From CAYGXH01 sp964354485 (GTDB lineage: Bacteria; Bacteroidota; Ignavibacteria; UBA10030; SZUA-254): DNA of 14,826 nucleotides. Shown here piece after piece: positions 8,022-14,826 of this stretch. A program made the translations under genes and the position numbers. The stretch covers positions 1 to 14,826 of the forward strand of contig CAYGZY010000035.1 in assembly GCA_964354485.1 (NCBI GenBank). The letters are read 5' to 3'. Below the pieces are notes generated by a model. That model searched no databases. It saw only the letters and a list, made by a program, of their open reading frames with translations, and was not told the origin of the DNA. The first letter of the stretch is position 1. Each line of letters starts with the position of its first letter.

Positions 8022-8073
8022 ATTATTCCTGACGGGAGAGGGGAAATAGAAGGAAGCTAAGTGCTTGTAATTA

Positions 8074-8092
8074 TAGGATATACATTATCCTA
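8074..8092. promoter_or_regulatory. Dyad TAGGATA-N5-TATCCTA between the dehydrogenase and the sugar operon
   Basis: Seven-base perfect arms (8074-8080 and 8086-8092) are separated by TACAT. The dyad lies about 75 bp upstream of the predicted -35 box of the sugar operon and 130 bp after the dehydrogenase gene. It has no T-run suited to a terminator on either strand, so a protein-binding site is more likely than a terminator. Function is unknown. Confidence 0.3.
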
Positions 8093-8169
8093 CATTTTTA
8101 CATATAAAAATTGCAGGGGCAGAAGAATATATAGGAAGGAAAATATGATCGGTTTTAAAAGAAATTCCC

Positions 8170-8201
8170 TTCATTCCGGATTCGGTTAATTAAGGAATGA
8201 A
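8170..8201. terminator. Weak stem-loop after the dehydrogenase gene
   Basis: TTCATTCC (8170-8177) and GGAATGAA (8194-8201) form an 8-bp stem with a 16-nt loop starting 17 nt past the dehydrogenase stop on the minus strand. After the stem the minus-strand transcript would read GGGAATTTCTTTT, which is T-rich but interrupted. It may slow or end dehydrogenase transcription, though it is not a classic intrinsic terminator. The rest of the 8022-8160 stretch holds nothing else that I recognise beyond the dyad at 8074-8092. Confidence 0.3.
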
Positions 8202-8218
8202 TAGAATCGATTACGACC

Positions 8219-9565
8219 TTAAATACTTAATCTCCAATCAACCAACGACAACTCGTACCATTTGTTGGATACCAACGAATCGATGATCAACCGACCTCGG
8301 TGACCGAAAATCGGGTGGTTCTCGTACGATAACTTTTCCGCGATTGCCAGCGCGACCTTGCCGGGTGGAGTGTTTGTCGACTTTGATTCGTTCAGCACTT
8401 TTTGGGCAATACGGTAAATGGAATACTCCCAATCTTTGTTCAAGTGCATCTCAATGAGCAGATCGTTCTGTACATACCCGTACTGTTCATTCGAACCATT
8501 GACACTTCCCATGCGGTTTGTTAAAAAATCTGGAACGTAGACAATACCCCTCTCATAAAGATCTCTATCATCCCGCACGCTGTCCTGCATCTGGTTATTT
8601 GCCGAACCGCACACAATTCGTGCTTTTATGTTCGGTATCGTTTCCGGATTTAAAATCGCACCGGTTGCACATGGGGAAAAGATATCACACTCTACCTGAG
8701 TAATAGACATGTCTCCATGCCGGACAATGAAAGCCTCAAAATTTCTCTCATTCAGTTGTTCTCTTACCTCTTTAACTACATGCGGATTGATATCGCATGC
8801 AATGACCTTTTTTACTTCCTTCTCGAATAGATACTGAATAAGCGGCGTCGCAACGTGACCGATTCCCTGAACCGCAACGGTTTTTCCCTTCAGATTTCCC
8901 ATGCCGAGAAATTCCAGCGCAGCTTCCATCCCGGAGATCACGCCTCTTGCAGTGGGAACCGCAGGATTTCCGCTGCCGCCGAGACGCGGCGGAATACACG
9001 TAGTGAAGCGGGTTCGCATGAAAACCTTCGCCATGTCGGTAACATCAGTTCCGACATCCTCCGCAGTTACGTAGCATCCGCGGAGCGAGCTGACCAATTC
9101 ACCGAACTCCTGGTAAATGTTCGCGCGAATAATCGGATTGTTCTTGTCGAGCAGAGGATTATGCGCCATGACGCCTTTTCCTCCTCCCCACCAGAGTCCT
9201 GCGAGAGCATTCTTCATCGTCATGCCCGCCGCAAGCCTCATTCCATCCCTTAGGTATTCCTCGACAGTATCATACATCCAGTACCTGACACCCCCTGCTG
9301 CTTGTCCCCGGTTCGTCCTATGAATGAAAACACCCTGCAAAATGTCGTACTTCCGGGTTACCTGAAAGAATAACCCCTCGTGCTGATTGAAATCACGCGT
9401 ATCGGAATGTATAAAATCAGCCAGCGGTTGCAGGACTTTATGGGAGCTTCGGATAACATTATTCTGTTGATCGTAAACGAAGCAGAAGCGGAGGATGTTT
9501 TCCTCTTTCAGGAACTGAATGAACTTCTGCGGATTCATGATGGGTAGATTACTTGCCTTTGACAT
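8219..9565 (-). CDS. Glu/Leu/Phe/Val dehydrogenase family protein
   Basis: 448 residues from ATG 9565. Enzymes of this family oxidatively deaminate an amino acid to the 2-oxo acid, using NAD(P)+ and releasing ammonia in the cytoplasm. The substrate-binding domain shows MTMKNALAGLWWGGGKGVM at 115-133, whose K118 and K130 match the two conserved lysines of the family. TAEDVGTDV at 167-175 carries the conserved Asp (D170). The Rossmann domain begins with VQGIGHVA at 232-239. An Asp at 258 (ACDIN) after the second strand suggests NAD+ preference. The protein is longer than a typical leucine dehydrogenase (about 365 residues) and close to hexameric glutamate dehydrogenase. A TTG at 9571 is an alternative start; GGAG is 4 nt before it and 10 nt before the ATG. 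Substrate is uncertain. It follows an amino-acid permease gene, which fits amino-acid catabolism. Confidence 0.88.
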   Translation of the reverse strand: MSKASNLPIMNPQKFIQFLKEENILRFCFVYDQQNNVIRSSHKVLQPLADFIHSDTRDFNQHEGLFFQVTRKYDILQGVFIHRTNRGQAAGGVRYWMYDTVEEYLRDGMRLAAGMTMKNALAGLWWGGGKGVMAHNPLLDKNNPIIRANIYQEFGELVSSLRGCYVTAEDVGTDVTDMAKVFMRTRFTTCIPPRLGGSGNPAVPTARGVISGMEAALEFLGMGNLKGKTVAVQGIGHVATPLIQYLFEKEVKKVIACDINPHVVKEVREQLNERNFEAFIVRHGDMSITQVECDIFSPCATGAILNPETIPNIKARIVCGSANNQMQDSVRDDRDLYERGIVYVPDFLTNRMGSVNGSNEQYGYVQNDLLIEMHLNKDWEYSIYRIAQKVLNESKSTNTPPGKVALAIAEKLSYENHPIFGHRGRLIIDSLVSNKWYELSLVDWRLSI

Positions 9566-9630
9566 AGACAATACACTCCAATTTATCCTTTTTATTCTTT
9601 TATCAGCCTCAATAAAAAATGGCTGCTGGA

Positions 9631-9814
9631 GCTGTCCAAAAATCCCTAGACTGTCACTCCCGAACGATTTTATCGGGAGTCCAGGGCTCAGATTTCACCA
9701 GAATTCTAGATTCCCCGCCCGACCGAACAAGACTGTGCAATTACATCGGTCGTTCGGGTGGGCCGATAGGAGCATTTCCGCCAGAGGCGGGAATGACATT
9801 TCTTTTTGGACAGC
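9631..9814. repeat. Nested-palindrome intergenic repeat with 12-bp terminal inverted repeats
   Basis: GCTGTCCAAAAA at 9631-9642 is matched perfectly by its reverse complement at 9803-9814, bounding 184 bp. Just inside, TGTCACTCCCG (9652-9662) pairs with CGGGAATGACA (9788-9798) at 10 of 11 positions. Further in, ACTCCCGA (9656-9663) pairs with TCGGGAGT (9673-9680), and a GC-rich imperfect palindrome lies at about 9714-9762. It contains no gene. The TGTCATTCCCG/CGGGAATGACA core resembles widespread intergenic palindromic repeats of bacteria, so this is probably a non-autonomous mobile or REP-like element. Its right-hand neighbour on the map is the hairpin pair before the permease stop, and its left end is about 65 bp from the dehydrogenase start. 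Confidence 0.6.
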
Positions 9815-9880
9815 CCCTCAATTCAATAAAGAGTTTTACTCTTGAAAGACGAAGCATAGAGTACAACTCTAAATCGAATA

Positions 9881-9907
9881 TTCTTCGACAGTATAACTGT
9901 CGAAGAA
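9881..9907. terminator. Perfect 12-bp hairpin with 3-nt loop
   Basis: TTCTTCGACAGT (9881-9892) and ACTGTCGAAGAA (9896-9907) are exact reverse complements around ATA. It lies 62 nt past the permease stop in the direction of transcription. No T-tract of note follows on either strand, so it may be a processing or stabilising hairpin or a protein-binding dyad rather than a simple intrinsic terminator. I label it terminator only because of its place at the end of the operon. Confidence 0.4.
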
Positions 9908-9922
9908 CGTTTGCAATATGTA

Positions 9923-9971
9923 AAACCTCCGACTTTTATCTCAGTTCGAATATGTAAAAAGTCGGAGGTTT
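9923..9971. terminator. Inverted repeat at the permease stop codon, candidate terminator
   Basis: AAACCTCCGACTTTT (9923-9937) and its exact reverse complement (9957-9971) give a 15-bp stem with a 19-nt loop. The right arm overlaps the permease stop codon (9970-9972). In the minus-strand transcript the stem ends in GGTTTTA, a short T-run. An 11-bp direct repeat, AATATGTAAAA, flanks the left arm and lies in the loop (9915-9925 and 9949-9959). The placement fits a terminator for the peptidase/permease operon, but the long loop and short T-run make it atypical. Confidence 0.5.
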
Positions 9972-11307
9972 AACTAGTTCTCTGCGATTTATATCCTGAT
10001 ACTCTTCTCATTATATGATATATCGGAAAACCAACCGCCAATATTGCCAGTCCGATGTAGGTATCAGCCGGCTGACTCAGGAGAACATTCAGCGAAATCC
10101 CAAGGAGAAATATCACAAATAACGCAGGTAGAACCGGATAGAGCGGAGCTTTATACGAAACCGGAGATGCAGCCATCCGTCGCCTGAGTATGAATATTGT
10201 TGATGCTACAATCGCGTTATTGATATTATCGAAAAACATTATATAATTAACGAGACTCTCAAATGTGCCAAGGAAGAAAATTGAAAGCAGGATCATCCCG
10301 CCAAAGAAAAGGAGCGTGAATTCCTGAGCCTGTGTTTTTTCGTTTACTTTCATGAAGATCCGAGGTAACGCCCCGCCTTCTGCCATCGCGTAGTACGTCC
10401 GTGGAATCTGCATCAGGGTAACATTAAGAAATCCCATCGCTGAGAGCACGATAACCACCGAGACGACCGTTGAAGCAGACTGGCCAAAACATACACGCGC
10501 GACTTCGGCAGCAACCAGCTTAGCATTTGCCATACCATCGATGCCAAGAACATAATAGTATGCGGTATTGATGAGAAGATAAAGACCAACAATAATACTT
10601 ATTCCAAAAAATATTGCTCTAGGAATATTGCGTTCCGGCGACCTGATATCCGCTCCGAAGTTTAGCGTAGACTGGTAACCGCCGTATGTGTAATACACCG
10701 CGATCAACCCCAAGGCGAGCGCAAGGTAAAAAGGCTGCGTCGTCGTCGTTTCGCTCGGCACAGAGGAGGCGACCGCACCGCCTGATGTAAAAGCAATGAT
10801 AATGACGACAGCCATCATGCCTATTTTCACAATTGTTAGAACATTCTGTGTCCACGCGCCGGATTTTATGCCTGCATAATTAATACCAACCAGAATTACT
10901 GTCATGCCGCCTGCAACAAGCTGTGATGTCAGCGGAGTCTGGAGGTGAGCCGGAAACATTATCGGTGTCAGGTATTCCGCGCCGATCATCGCCACTGCCG
11001 CGCTGCCGGCTGTATTTACAACGACGACATTCGCCCAGTTCATCATGAAAGCAACTGCAGGATGATAGCATTCCGCCACAACGGTGTAGTAAGCTCCCGG
11101 TCTTGGAAACCGTGATCCGATCTCGGCGAACGTAAGCGCGCCGAAGTAGCTGAAAAGTCCGCCCAATACCCACGCCGCAAAGAATATCCACGCGGTTCCG
11201 GTTGCCGAGGCAACAATTGCTGGCGTCCGGAATATACCGATGCCGATGACGAGGCTTACGACAATCATCGTCGCGTCGAATGTGCTGAGTTTGGGTTTGA
11301 TGGACAT
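9970..11307 (-). CDS. APC-family amino-acid permease
   Basis: 445 residues with about 12 hydrophobic segments, the usual layout of the amino acid-polyamine-organocation superfamily. It would carry amino acids across the inner membrane by proton symport or exchange. The TM1 motif IGIGIF at 21-26 is the unwound, substrate-binding stretch (commonly GSGIF). FAEIGSRFPRPGAYY at about 60-74 is the conserved loop after TM2. The YYTYGGYQ and ADIRSPERNIPRAI segments near 204-232 match the region around TM6-TM7, where family members have GE.k.P.r.iPrAi. The gene starts 38 nt after the second M28 peptidase and ends in an inverted repeat. Its ribosome site is weak (AGAAG). The context argues for uptake of amino acids freed by the peptidases. 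The exact substrate cannot be told from sequence. Confidence 0.9.
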   Translation of the reverse strand: MSIKPKLSTFDATMIVVSLVIGIGIFRTPAIVASATGTAWIFFAAWVLGGLFSYFGALTFAEIGSRFPRPGAYYTVVAECYHPAVAFMMNWANVVVVNTAGSAAVAMIGAEYLTPIMFPAHLQTPLTSQLVAGGMTVILVGINYAGIKSGAWTQNVLTIVKIGMMAVVIIIAFTSGGAVASSVPSETTTTQPFYLALALGLIAVYYTYGGYQSTLNFGADIRSPERNIPRAIFFGISIIVGLYLLINTAYYYVLGIDGMANAKLVAAEVARVCFGQSASTVVSVVIVLSAMGFLNVTLMQIPRTYYAMAEGGALPRIFMKVNEKTQAQEFTLLFFGGMILLSIFFLGTFESLVNYIMFFDNINNAIVASTIFILRRRMAASPVSYKAPLYPVLPALFVIFLLGISLNVLLSQPADTYIGLAILAVGFPIYHIMRRVSGYKSQRTS

Positions 11308-11345
11308 GTATCTTCTTTTTTCTTGTATTTTATATTATGAGTAAC

Positions 11346-12827
11346 TCACTTTTTATATATTCTATCACTCACTTCCTCCCTCATATAATTCCCCATTGCA
11401 ATATTATACAAACTAATATATGCGAGTGAGGTCACCTTCTGCAGCAATGTGTAATTTAAAGTTTCGGATTTATCTGTAGTTCGGTGGTAATTTGGACCGC
11501 ATTTGCCGTCGTTTGTAATAAAAAATGCTGTTGGAATACCTTCATCGATAAAAGGTACGCCATCTCCAATAAATGTGGATTCACGCTCTTTTATCATAAC
11601 TTCAGTATATAAAGAATCCTTGCACCAAATCAATTGCCACAGATGAAGCGCACCATTGACCTTAAGGTGGTCGCCATATCCAATACAATCAAGATTGATC
11701 ATCGCGACAATTTTATAAAAAGGTATTATTGGATATTTGATGAAATACTTAGATCCAATAAGTCCAATTTCCTCTCCCGTAAAAAACACAAATACTATCG
11801 ATCGCTTCGGTTGAATCTTTCCACGGACAAATGCTTTTGCGATTTCAAGTAAAGCGGCGGATCCTGATGCATTATCGTTAGCACCCGGGTAAACAACATC
11901 CGGACTCTGACTCCCCTGACCATCAAGATGTGCGCCAACAACTACATACTCAGTTTGCATTGAAGAATCAGAACCAGGTATAATGGCAGCAACATTCATC
12001 GTCGAAGTTTCTTTTTTATAATTACCAACAACTTTCATTTCTACGTATTTATTCAAAGGGAAAGAGAACGTCTCGCGTAGTGAATCATTTCGGCTCTTCA
12101 ATTGATTGATTAAATGACCGCTGCCTTCAACAAATTCCTGGGCAACTGACTCTGTTAAAAAATACTCGGGATAATTATCTTGACTAGAATGGATACTCAA
12201 AGTAACAGCATCCGTGATTGGCCTGTTTCTCATATCTATACGTAAAATTCCAATCGCACCATGTTGGCGAGCAACGGATGCTTTTCTTTCAATAATATTG
12301 CCCCACCATCCACCGCTTTTCACAACCTCCCATTTCGGAAGCTCATCAAAAACGAGTACTATCTTATTTTTAACATCCATTCCACTATAGTCATCATAAT
12401 TCTGATAAGGTTCCGAGATACCATATCCGCAAAATACCAATTGTGCGGTTATTGACCCACTGTCCGAATATCCATCATAAACAAAATCTTCTCCAAGCTT
12501 GTATTTCTTACTGACAATCCCTTCTTCAATCAAATTTAATTCAACAGGTTGTAATATATCGACATAATCGGTATTGAGCATCTGGAAATATCCGATCTCG
12601 CCAAGAGGTTTTAAGTAAAGTTTTTCAAATTCTGAAGCCATATATCTGGCAGCGCGGTTGTAGCCCTCGTGTCCCGGCAATCTTCCCGCACATTCTTTTG
12701 AGGCAAGATAATTGACCGTTTTCATCAGATTATTAGAAGAAATTTCAGATAATCCCGGTACGGATTCCTGCGGATAAACCGATGTAACAGCGGCAAGGAT
12801 GATACAAACTATGCTGAGGTACTTCAT
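11346..12827 (-). CDS. Secreted M28-family metallopeptidase, second tandem copy
   Basis: 493 residues. Residues 1-19 look like a signal peptide (MKYLSIVCIILAAV...). A protease-associated-type region (about 110-260) is inserted before the catalytic core. All five expected zinc ligands of a di-zinc M28 aminopeptidase are visible: H300 (GAHLD), D318 (GANDN), E353 with catalytic E352 (TGEE), D380 (NLD), and H448 (YHRTTD). It would remove N-terminal residues from peptides outside the cytoplasm. It is a paralogue of the gene just upstream, sharing the order of blocks such as LxSKECAGRLxGH, CGYG and the C-terminal GNYxRE. The start is fixed by AAGGGCG 8 nt before the ATG and an 18-nt gap. It is visibly more AT-rich than its neighbour: 11701-11760 has 15 G/C of 60 and 12001-12060 has 17. 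Confidence 0.9.
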   Translation of the reverse strand: MKYLSIVCIILAAVTSVYPQESVPGLSEISSNNLMKTVNYLASKECAGRLPGHEGYNRAARYMASEFEKLYLKPLGEIGYFQMLNTDYVDILQPVELNLIEEGIVSKKYKLGEDFVYDGYSDSGSITAQLVFCGYGISEPYQNYDDYSGMDVKNKIVLVFDELPKWEVVKSGGWWGNIIERKASVARQHGAIGILRIDMRNRPITDAVTLSIHSSQDNYPEYFLTESVAQEFVEGSGHLINQLKSRNDSLRETFSFPLNKYVEMKVVGNYKKETSTMNVAAIIPGSDSSMQTEYVVVGAHLDGQGSQSPDVVYPGANDNASGSAALLEIAKAFVRGKIQPKRSIVFVFFTGEEIGLIGSKYFIKYPIIPFYKIVAMINLDCIGYGDHLKVNGALHLWQLIWCKDSLYTEVMIKERESTFIGDGVPFIDEGIPTAFFITNDGKCGPNYHRTTDKSETLNYTLLQKVTSLAYISLYNIAMGNYMREEVSDRIYKK

Positions 12828-12845
12828 CTGTTTGACGCCCTTAAT

Positions 12846-14360
12846 CTACTTGGCGACCATTTCTCTATTATAATTCCCATTCGCCACCTGATACGCAGTG
12901 AGATAAGCAAGCTTTGTGATCTTTTCAAATAATGGTTTATTCAGTGTTTCAGCTGTGTCAGTAATATCGTGCAGATGGCCGTAGCTATTCGTCGTTACAA
13001 AATAAAGCGCCGGTATCCCTTTCCCGTGGAACGGACCAGCATCAGCACCGCCGCCGCTCCATGTTTGGCTCACCATCAAACGGGTGTATAATGAATCCTG
13101 CATTCGCGCTTTTTTCCACAATTCAGGTGAACTTAATCCGTTTCCAACCTGGATACTATCGCCATAACCGACACAGTCGAGATTTATCATCGCCGTTACT
13201 TTCTCAAGCGGCACCATGGGATTATCGACAAAATACGATGAACCGTAGAGTCCGAGTTCCTCACTCGCAAAAAGTATAAAAACAACCGACCGTTTCAGCT
13301 TTTCTCCACTCTTGACAAATGCTTCCGCTATCTCAAGCACTGCAGCAGAGCCTGACGCATCATCGTTGGCACCCGGAGCATAAATCTCTCCGGCCTGACT
13401 TCCCACATGATCGAGGTGCGCGCCGACGATAACATATTCGTCCTTTAGTAACGGATCCGAACCTTCCAGCCAACCTATGACGTTCATCGTCGGCTGTTCC
13501 TTTACGTACCGTGAATGAACTTCAACATTAACAATCACATTGAGAGGAACAGAAAATGGCTTTTTAGTTGAATCGATTATCGATTGAACTTTTGAAAGTG
13601 TATGTCCCGATTCTTTCAACCATCCATCAACCACTGGTATCTCGGCATGAAGCTGAGGGAACTTCTGATCCTGCTCGCTCTTCCCTTCCAGCACACTGAT
13701 TATAGCTTTCTGCGGATTTGGCTGATTGGGCGGGGATACTATGATAAGCGCGACAGCGCCATGCTTCGCCGCTGTACGGGCTTTATCGCGTGGATACCCA
13801 TCCGACCATCCGCTGGTATCATTCAATTTCCAGGTAGGGTTTGGTTTAAACGCTATCACTATTTTCCCACTTACATCAATGCCGGCATAATCATCATAAC
13901 CATCCTCAAGTTGCGAGAGACCGTAACCGCAGAATACCGCTTGTCCGGTGACTGTGCCTGAACCTGACATTCCACGGCATACATAATCCTTTCCGAGTTT
14001 ATACTCACGCCCCACAAATTTGCCCATTTGGGGAATCACATCAACAAGACGAAGATGCACCGGCGGCAATATTTCATTGTACTCCACCGTGAGCGGTTGA
14101 AAGTAGCTTCCATTAACAAGCAGCTTCAGGTCCAGATCGCGGAATTTCCGAACAACATACGCGGTAGCGGTATCATACCCCGGATGACCGGATAATCTTC
14201 CTGCACATTCCTTCGATGAAAGATATCTCACAGTCTCCATGAGATCATTTTCTGTGATTGTCATATATCCGGGTGCAATATCACTCGTCATTTTCTTTTC
14301 CTGTGCGTTCACGCTGCAGCATAAGCATATAATAAGGAGCAGTACTGTTGTCCACTTCAT
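12846..14360 (-). CDS. Secreted M28-family metallopeptidase, first tandem copy
   Basis: 504 residues from ATG 14360. Residues 1-19 form a signal peptide (MKWTTVLLLIICLCCSVNA) with cleavage likely before QEKK. The M28 zinc site is complete: H315 (GAHLDHVG), D333 (ANDDASGS), E368 with catalytic E367 (SEELG), D395 (NLDCVGYG), and H464 (GHLHDITD). A protease-associated-type region lies at about 120-280. Members cleave N-terminal residues or short peptides, so this is probably a periplasmic or outer-surface aminopeptidase. An ATG at 14402 would add 14 residues but sits inside the upstream gene. The chosen start has AAGGA about 6 nt before it, 10 nt past the upstream stop, and begins directly with the signal peptide. 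Two sampled lines (13201-13260 and 13321-13380) have 30 and 35 G/C of 60, more than its tandem partner. Confidence 0.92.
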   Translation of the reverse strand: MKWTTVLLLIICLCCSVNAQEKKMTSDIAPGYMTITENDLMETVRYLSSKECAGRLSGHPGYDTATAYVVRKFRDLDLKLLVNGSYFQPLTVEYNEILPPVHLRLVDVIPQMGKFVGREYKLGKDYVCRGMSGSGTVTGQAVFCGYGLSQLEDGYDDYAGIDVSGKIVIAFKPNPTWKLNDTSGWSDGYPRDKARTAAKHGAVALIIVSPPNQPNPQKAIISVLEGKSEQDQKFPQLHAEIPVVDGWLKESGHTLSKVQSIIDSTKKPFSVPLNVIVNVEVHSRYVKEQPTMNVIGWLEGSDPLLKDEYVIVGAHLDHVGSQAGEIYAPGANDDASGSAAVLEIAEAFVKSGEKLKRSVVFILFASEELGLYGSSYFVDNPMVPLEKVTAMINLDCVGYGDSIQVGNGLSSPELWKKARMQDSLYTRLMVSQTWSGGGADAGPFHGKGIPALYFVTTNSYGHLHDITDTAETLNKPLFEKITKLAYLTAYQVANGNYNREMVAK

Positions 14361-14370
14361 ACAATATCCT

Positions 14371-14826
14371 TCATAATGTTCCGTACTCGTGCATTGTTTC
14401 ATACATCGTAATAATGTTCTGTGTCGGTGTTACCGGCTGGATGTTATGACAAGGTGCGCAAATCCAGCGGGCAATCCTGAAAATTTCAATATTCTCGCAC
14501 ACCTCATTCCTCACATCCTCAATCGTACCGAATGGGAGAGTTTTCTGATTATCCATTGCCCCGTGGAAAATGAGAGATCGCCCGAAATCACGGACCAATC
14601 CTCGCCGTTCCATTGATGGACATCGCCATTGAATGGGATTTAAAACTTCAATTCCGGTAACGGAGATAAGATCGGGTATCACTTCACGAACGTCGCCATC
14701 ACTGTGATAAAATATGTGAATGCCGTAACTCCGTGCAAGATCGGCCATGCGTTTCTGATTGGGAAGAATAAACTCTCTGATCTGCTCCATGCTAATCAGG
14801 AGTCCGTGCTGACTCCCGAGATCCTC
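14371..14826 (-). CDS. URO-D superfamily protein (uroporphyrinogen decarboxylase-like), 5' end cut by window edge
   Basis: The frame enters from the right edge (EDLGSQHGLL...) and gives 151 residues to a stop at 14371; this is the C-terminal part of a protein of perhaps 330-400 residues. DLGSQ, FYHSDGDV, GIEVLNPIQW, FHGAMD and the stretch APCHNIQPVTPTQNI are typical of the uroporphyrinogen decarboxylase-like superfamily, which covers HemE and cobalamin-dependent methyltransferases such as MtaA/CmuA. In catabolic clusters such proteins are more often unclassified methyltransferase-like members than heme enzymes. The C-terminal HNIQP block and the peptidase neighbours favour that here, but the missing N-terminus prevents a choice. 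The M28 gene follows after 10 nt, so the genes are probably co-transcribed. Family call is good; function is not assigned. Confidence 0.8.
   Translation of the reverse strand, partial: EDLGSQHGLLISMEQIREFILPNQKRMADLARSYGIHIFYHSDGDVREVIPDLISVTGIEVLNPIQWRCPSMERRGLVRDFGRSLIFHGAMDNQKTLPFGTIEDVRNEVCENIEIFRIARWICAPCHNIQPVTPTQNIITMYETMHEYGTL

Noticed and set aside
8145..8189. Plus-strand 14-residue reading frame with a good ribosome site (AGGAAGGA 4 nt before ATG)
   Set aside because: No plus-strand gene follows that it could regulate, and the frame is too short to support coding; it is probably chance in AT-rich DNA.
9607..9822. Possible target-site duplication of the repeat element (CCTCAAT at 9607-9613 and 9816-9822)
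   Set aside because: The left copy lies 17 bp outside the terminal inverted repeat while the right copy nearly abuts it, so the pair does not flank the element evenly.
9519..9957. Two plus-strand frames of 108 and 112 residues over the intergenic region
   Set aside because: They run through the palindromic repeat and the dehydrogenase 5' end; their translations reflect the repeat, not a conserved protein.
11338..11348. 11-bp palindrome TGAGTAACTCA at the end of the second M28 gene
   Set aside because: Short, includes the stop codon, and lies in a 37-nt gap without other signals; no reason to think it is a site.
1..14826. CRISPR array, tRNA, rRNA, transposase or phage genes
   Set aside because: No regularly spaced repeats, tRNA-like folds or matching protein motifs were seen on either strand.

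Overview
All credible genes in this 14.8 kb window lie on the minus strand, in two functional blocks plus one separate gene, so transcription runs from high to low coordinates. Base composition is moderate. The gene types (Na+/solute symporter with a tiny partner protein, GH38 glycosidase, ROK regulator, secreted M28 peptidases, URO-D-like protein) and the nested-palindrome intergenic repeat suggest a heterotrophic Gram-negative bacterium, possibly of the Bacteroidota/Ignavibacteriota (FCB) group. That placement is an inference with low confidence; no rRNA, tRNA or taxonomic marker gene is present.

Right block (14826 to 9970, minus strand). A URO-D-superfamily gene cut by the right edge is followed closely by two tandem secreted M28 metallopeptidases and an APC-family amino-acid permease. 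Gaps are 10, 18 and 37 nt, so this looks like one operon for degrading peptides outside the cytoplasm and importing the products. It ends at a 15-bp-arm inverted repeat that begins at the permease stop codon. A 398-base intergenic stretch follows. It holds that inverted repeat, a perfect 12-3-12 hairpin and a 184-bp nested-palindrome repeat with 12-bp terminal inverted repeats. Next is a Glu/Leu/Phe/Val-type amino-acid dehydrogenase (9565 to 8219), which fits the amino-acid theme.

Left block (about 7998 to 1, minus strand). An AT-rich intergenic stretch holds a good sigma70-like promoter (TTGATA-N17-TATATT) with an inverted repeat lying inside it. It drives a tightly packed six-gene operon: a 41-residue single-TM protein, a sodium:solute symporter, a galactokinase-like GHMP kinase, a sugar-1-phosphate nucleotidyltransferase-like protein, a ROK regulator, and a large exported GH38 alpha-mannosidase-like enzyme cut by the left edge. 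Four of the five junctions are 4-8 nt overlaps or gaps of 16 nt, and the fifth is also a 16-nt gap. The simplest model is that the exported glycosidase releases a sugar, the symporter and its small partner import it, the kinase phosphorylates it at the anomeric carbon, the nucleotidyltransferase makes an NDP-sugar, and the ROK protein senses the sugar and represses the operon. The sugar is not identifiable from sequence alone. This sugar-to-NDP-sugar cassette is the best candidate here for an undescribed system.

No CRISPR array, transposase, phage gene or RNA gene was seen.
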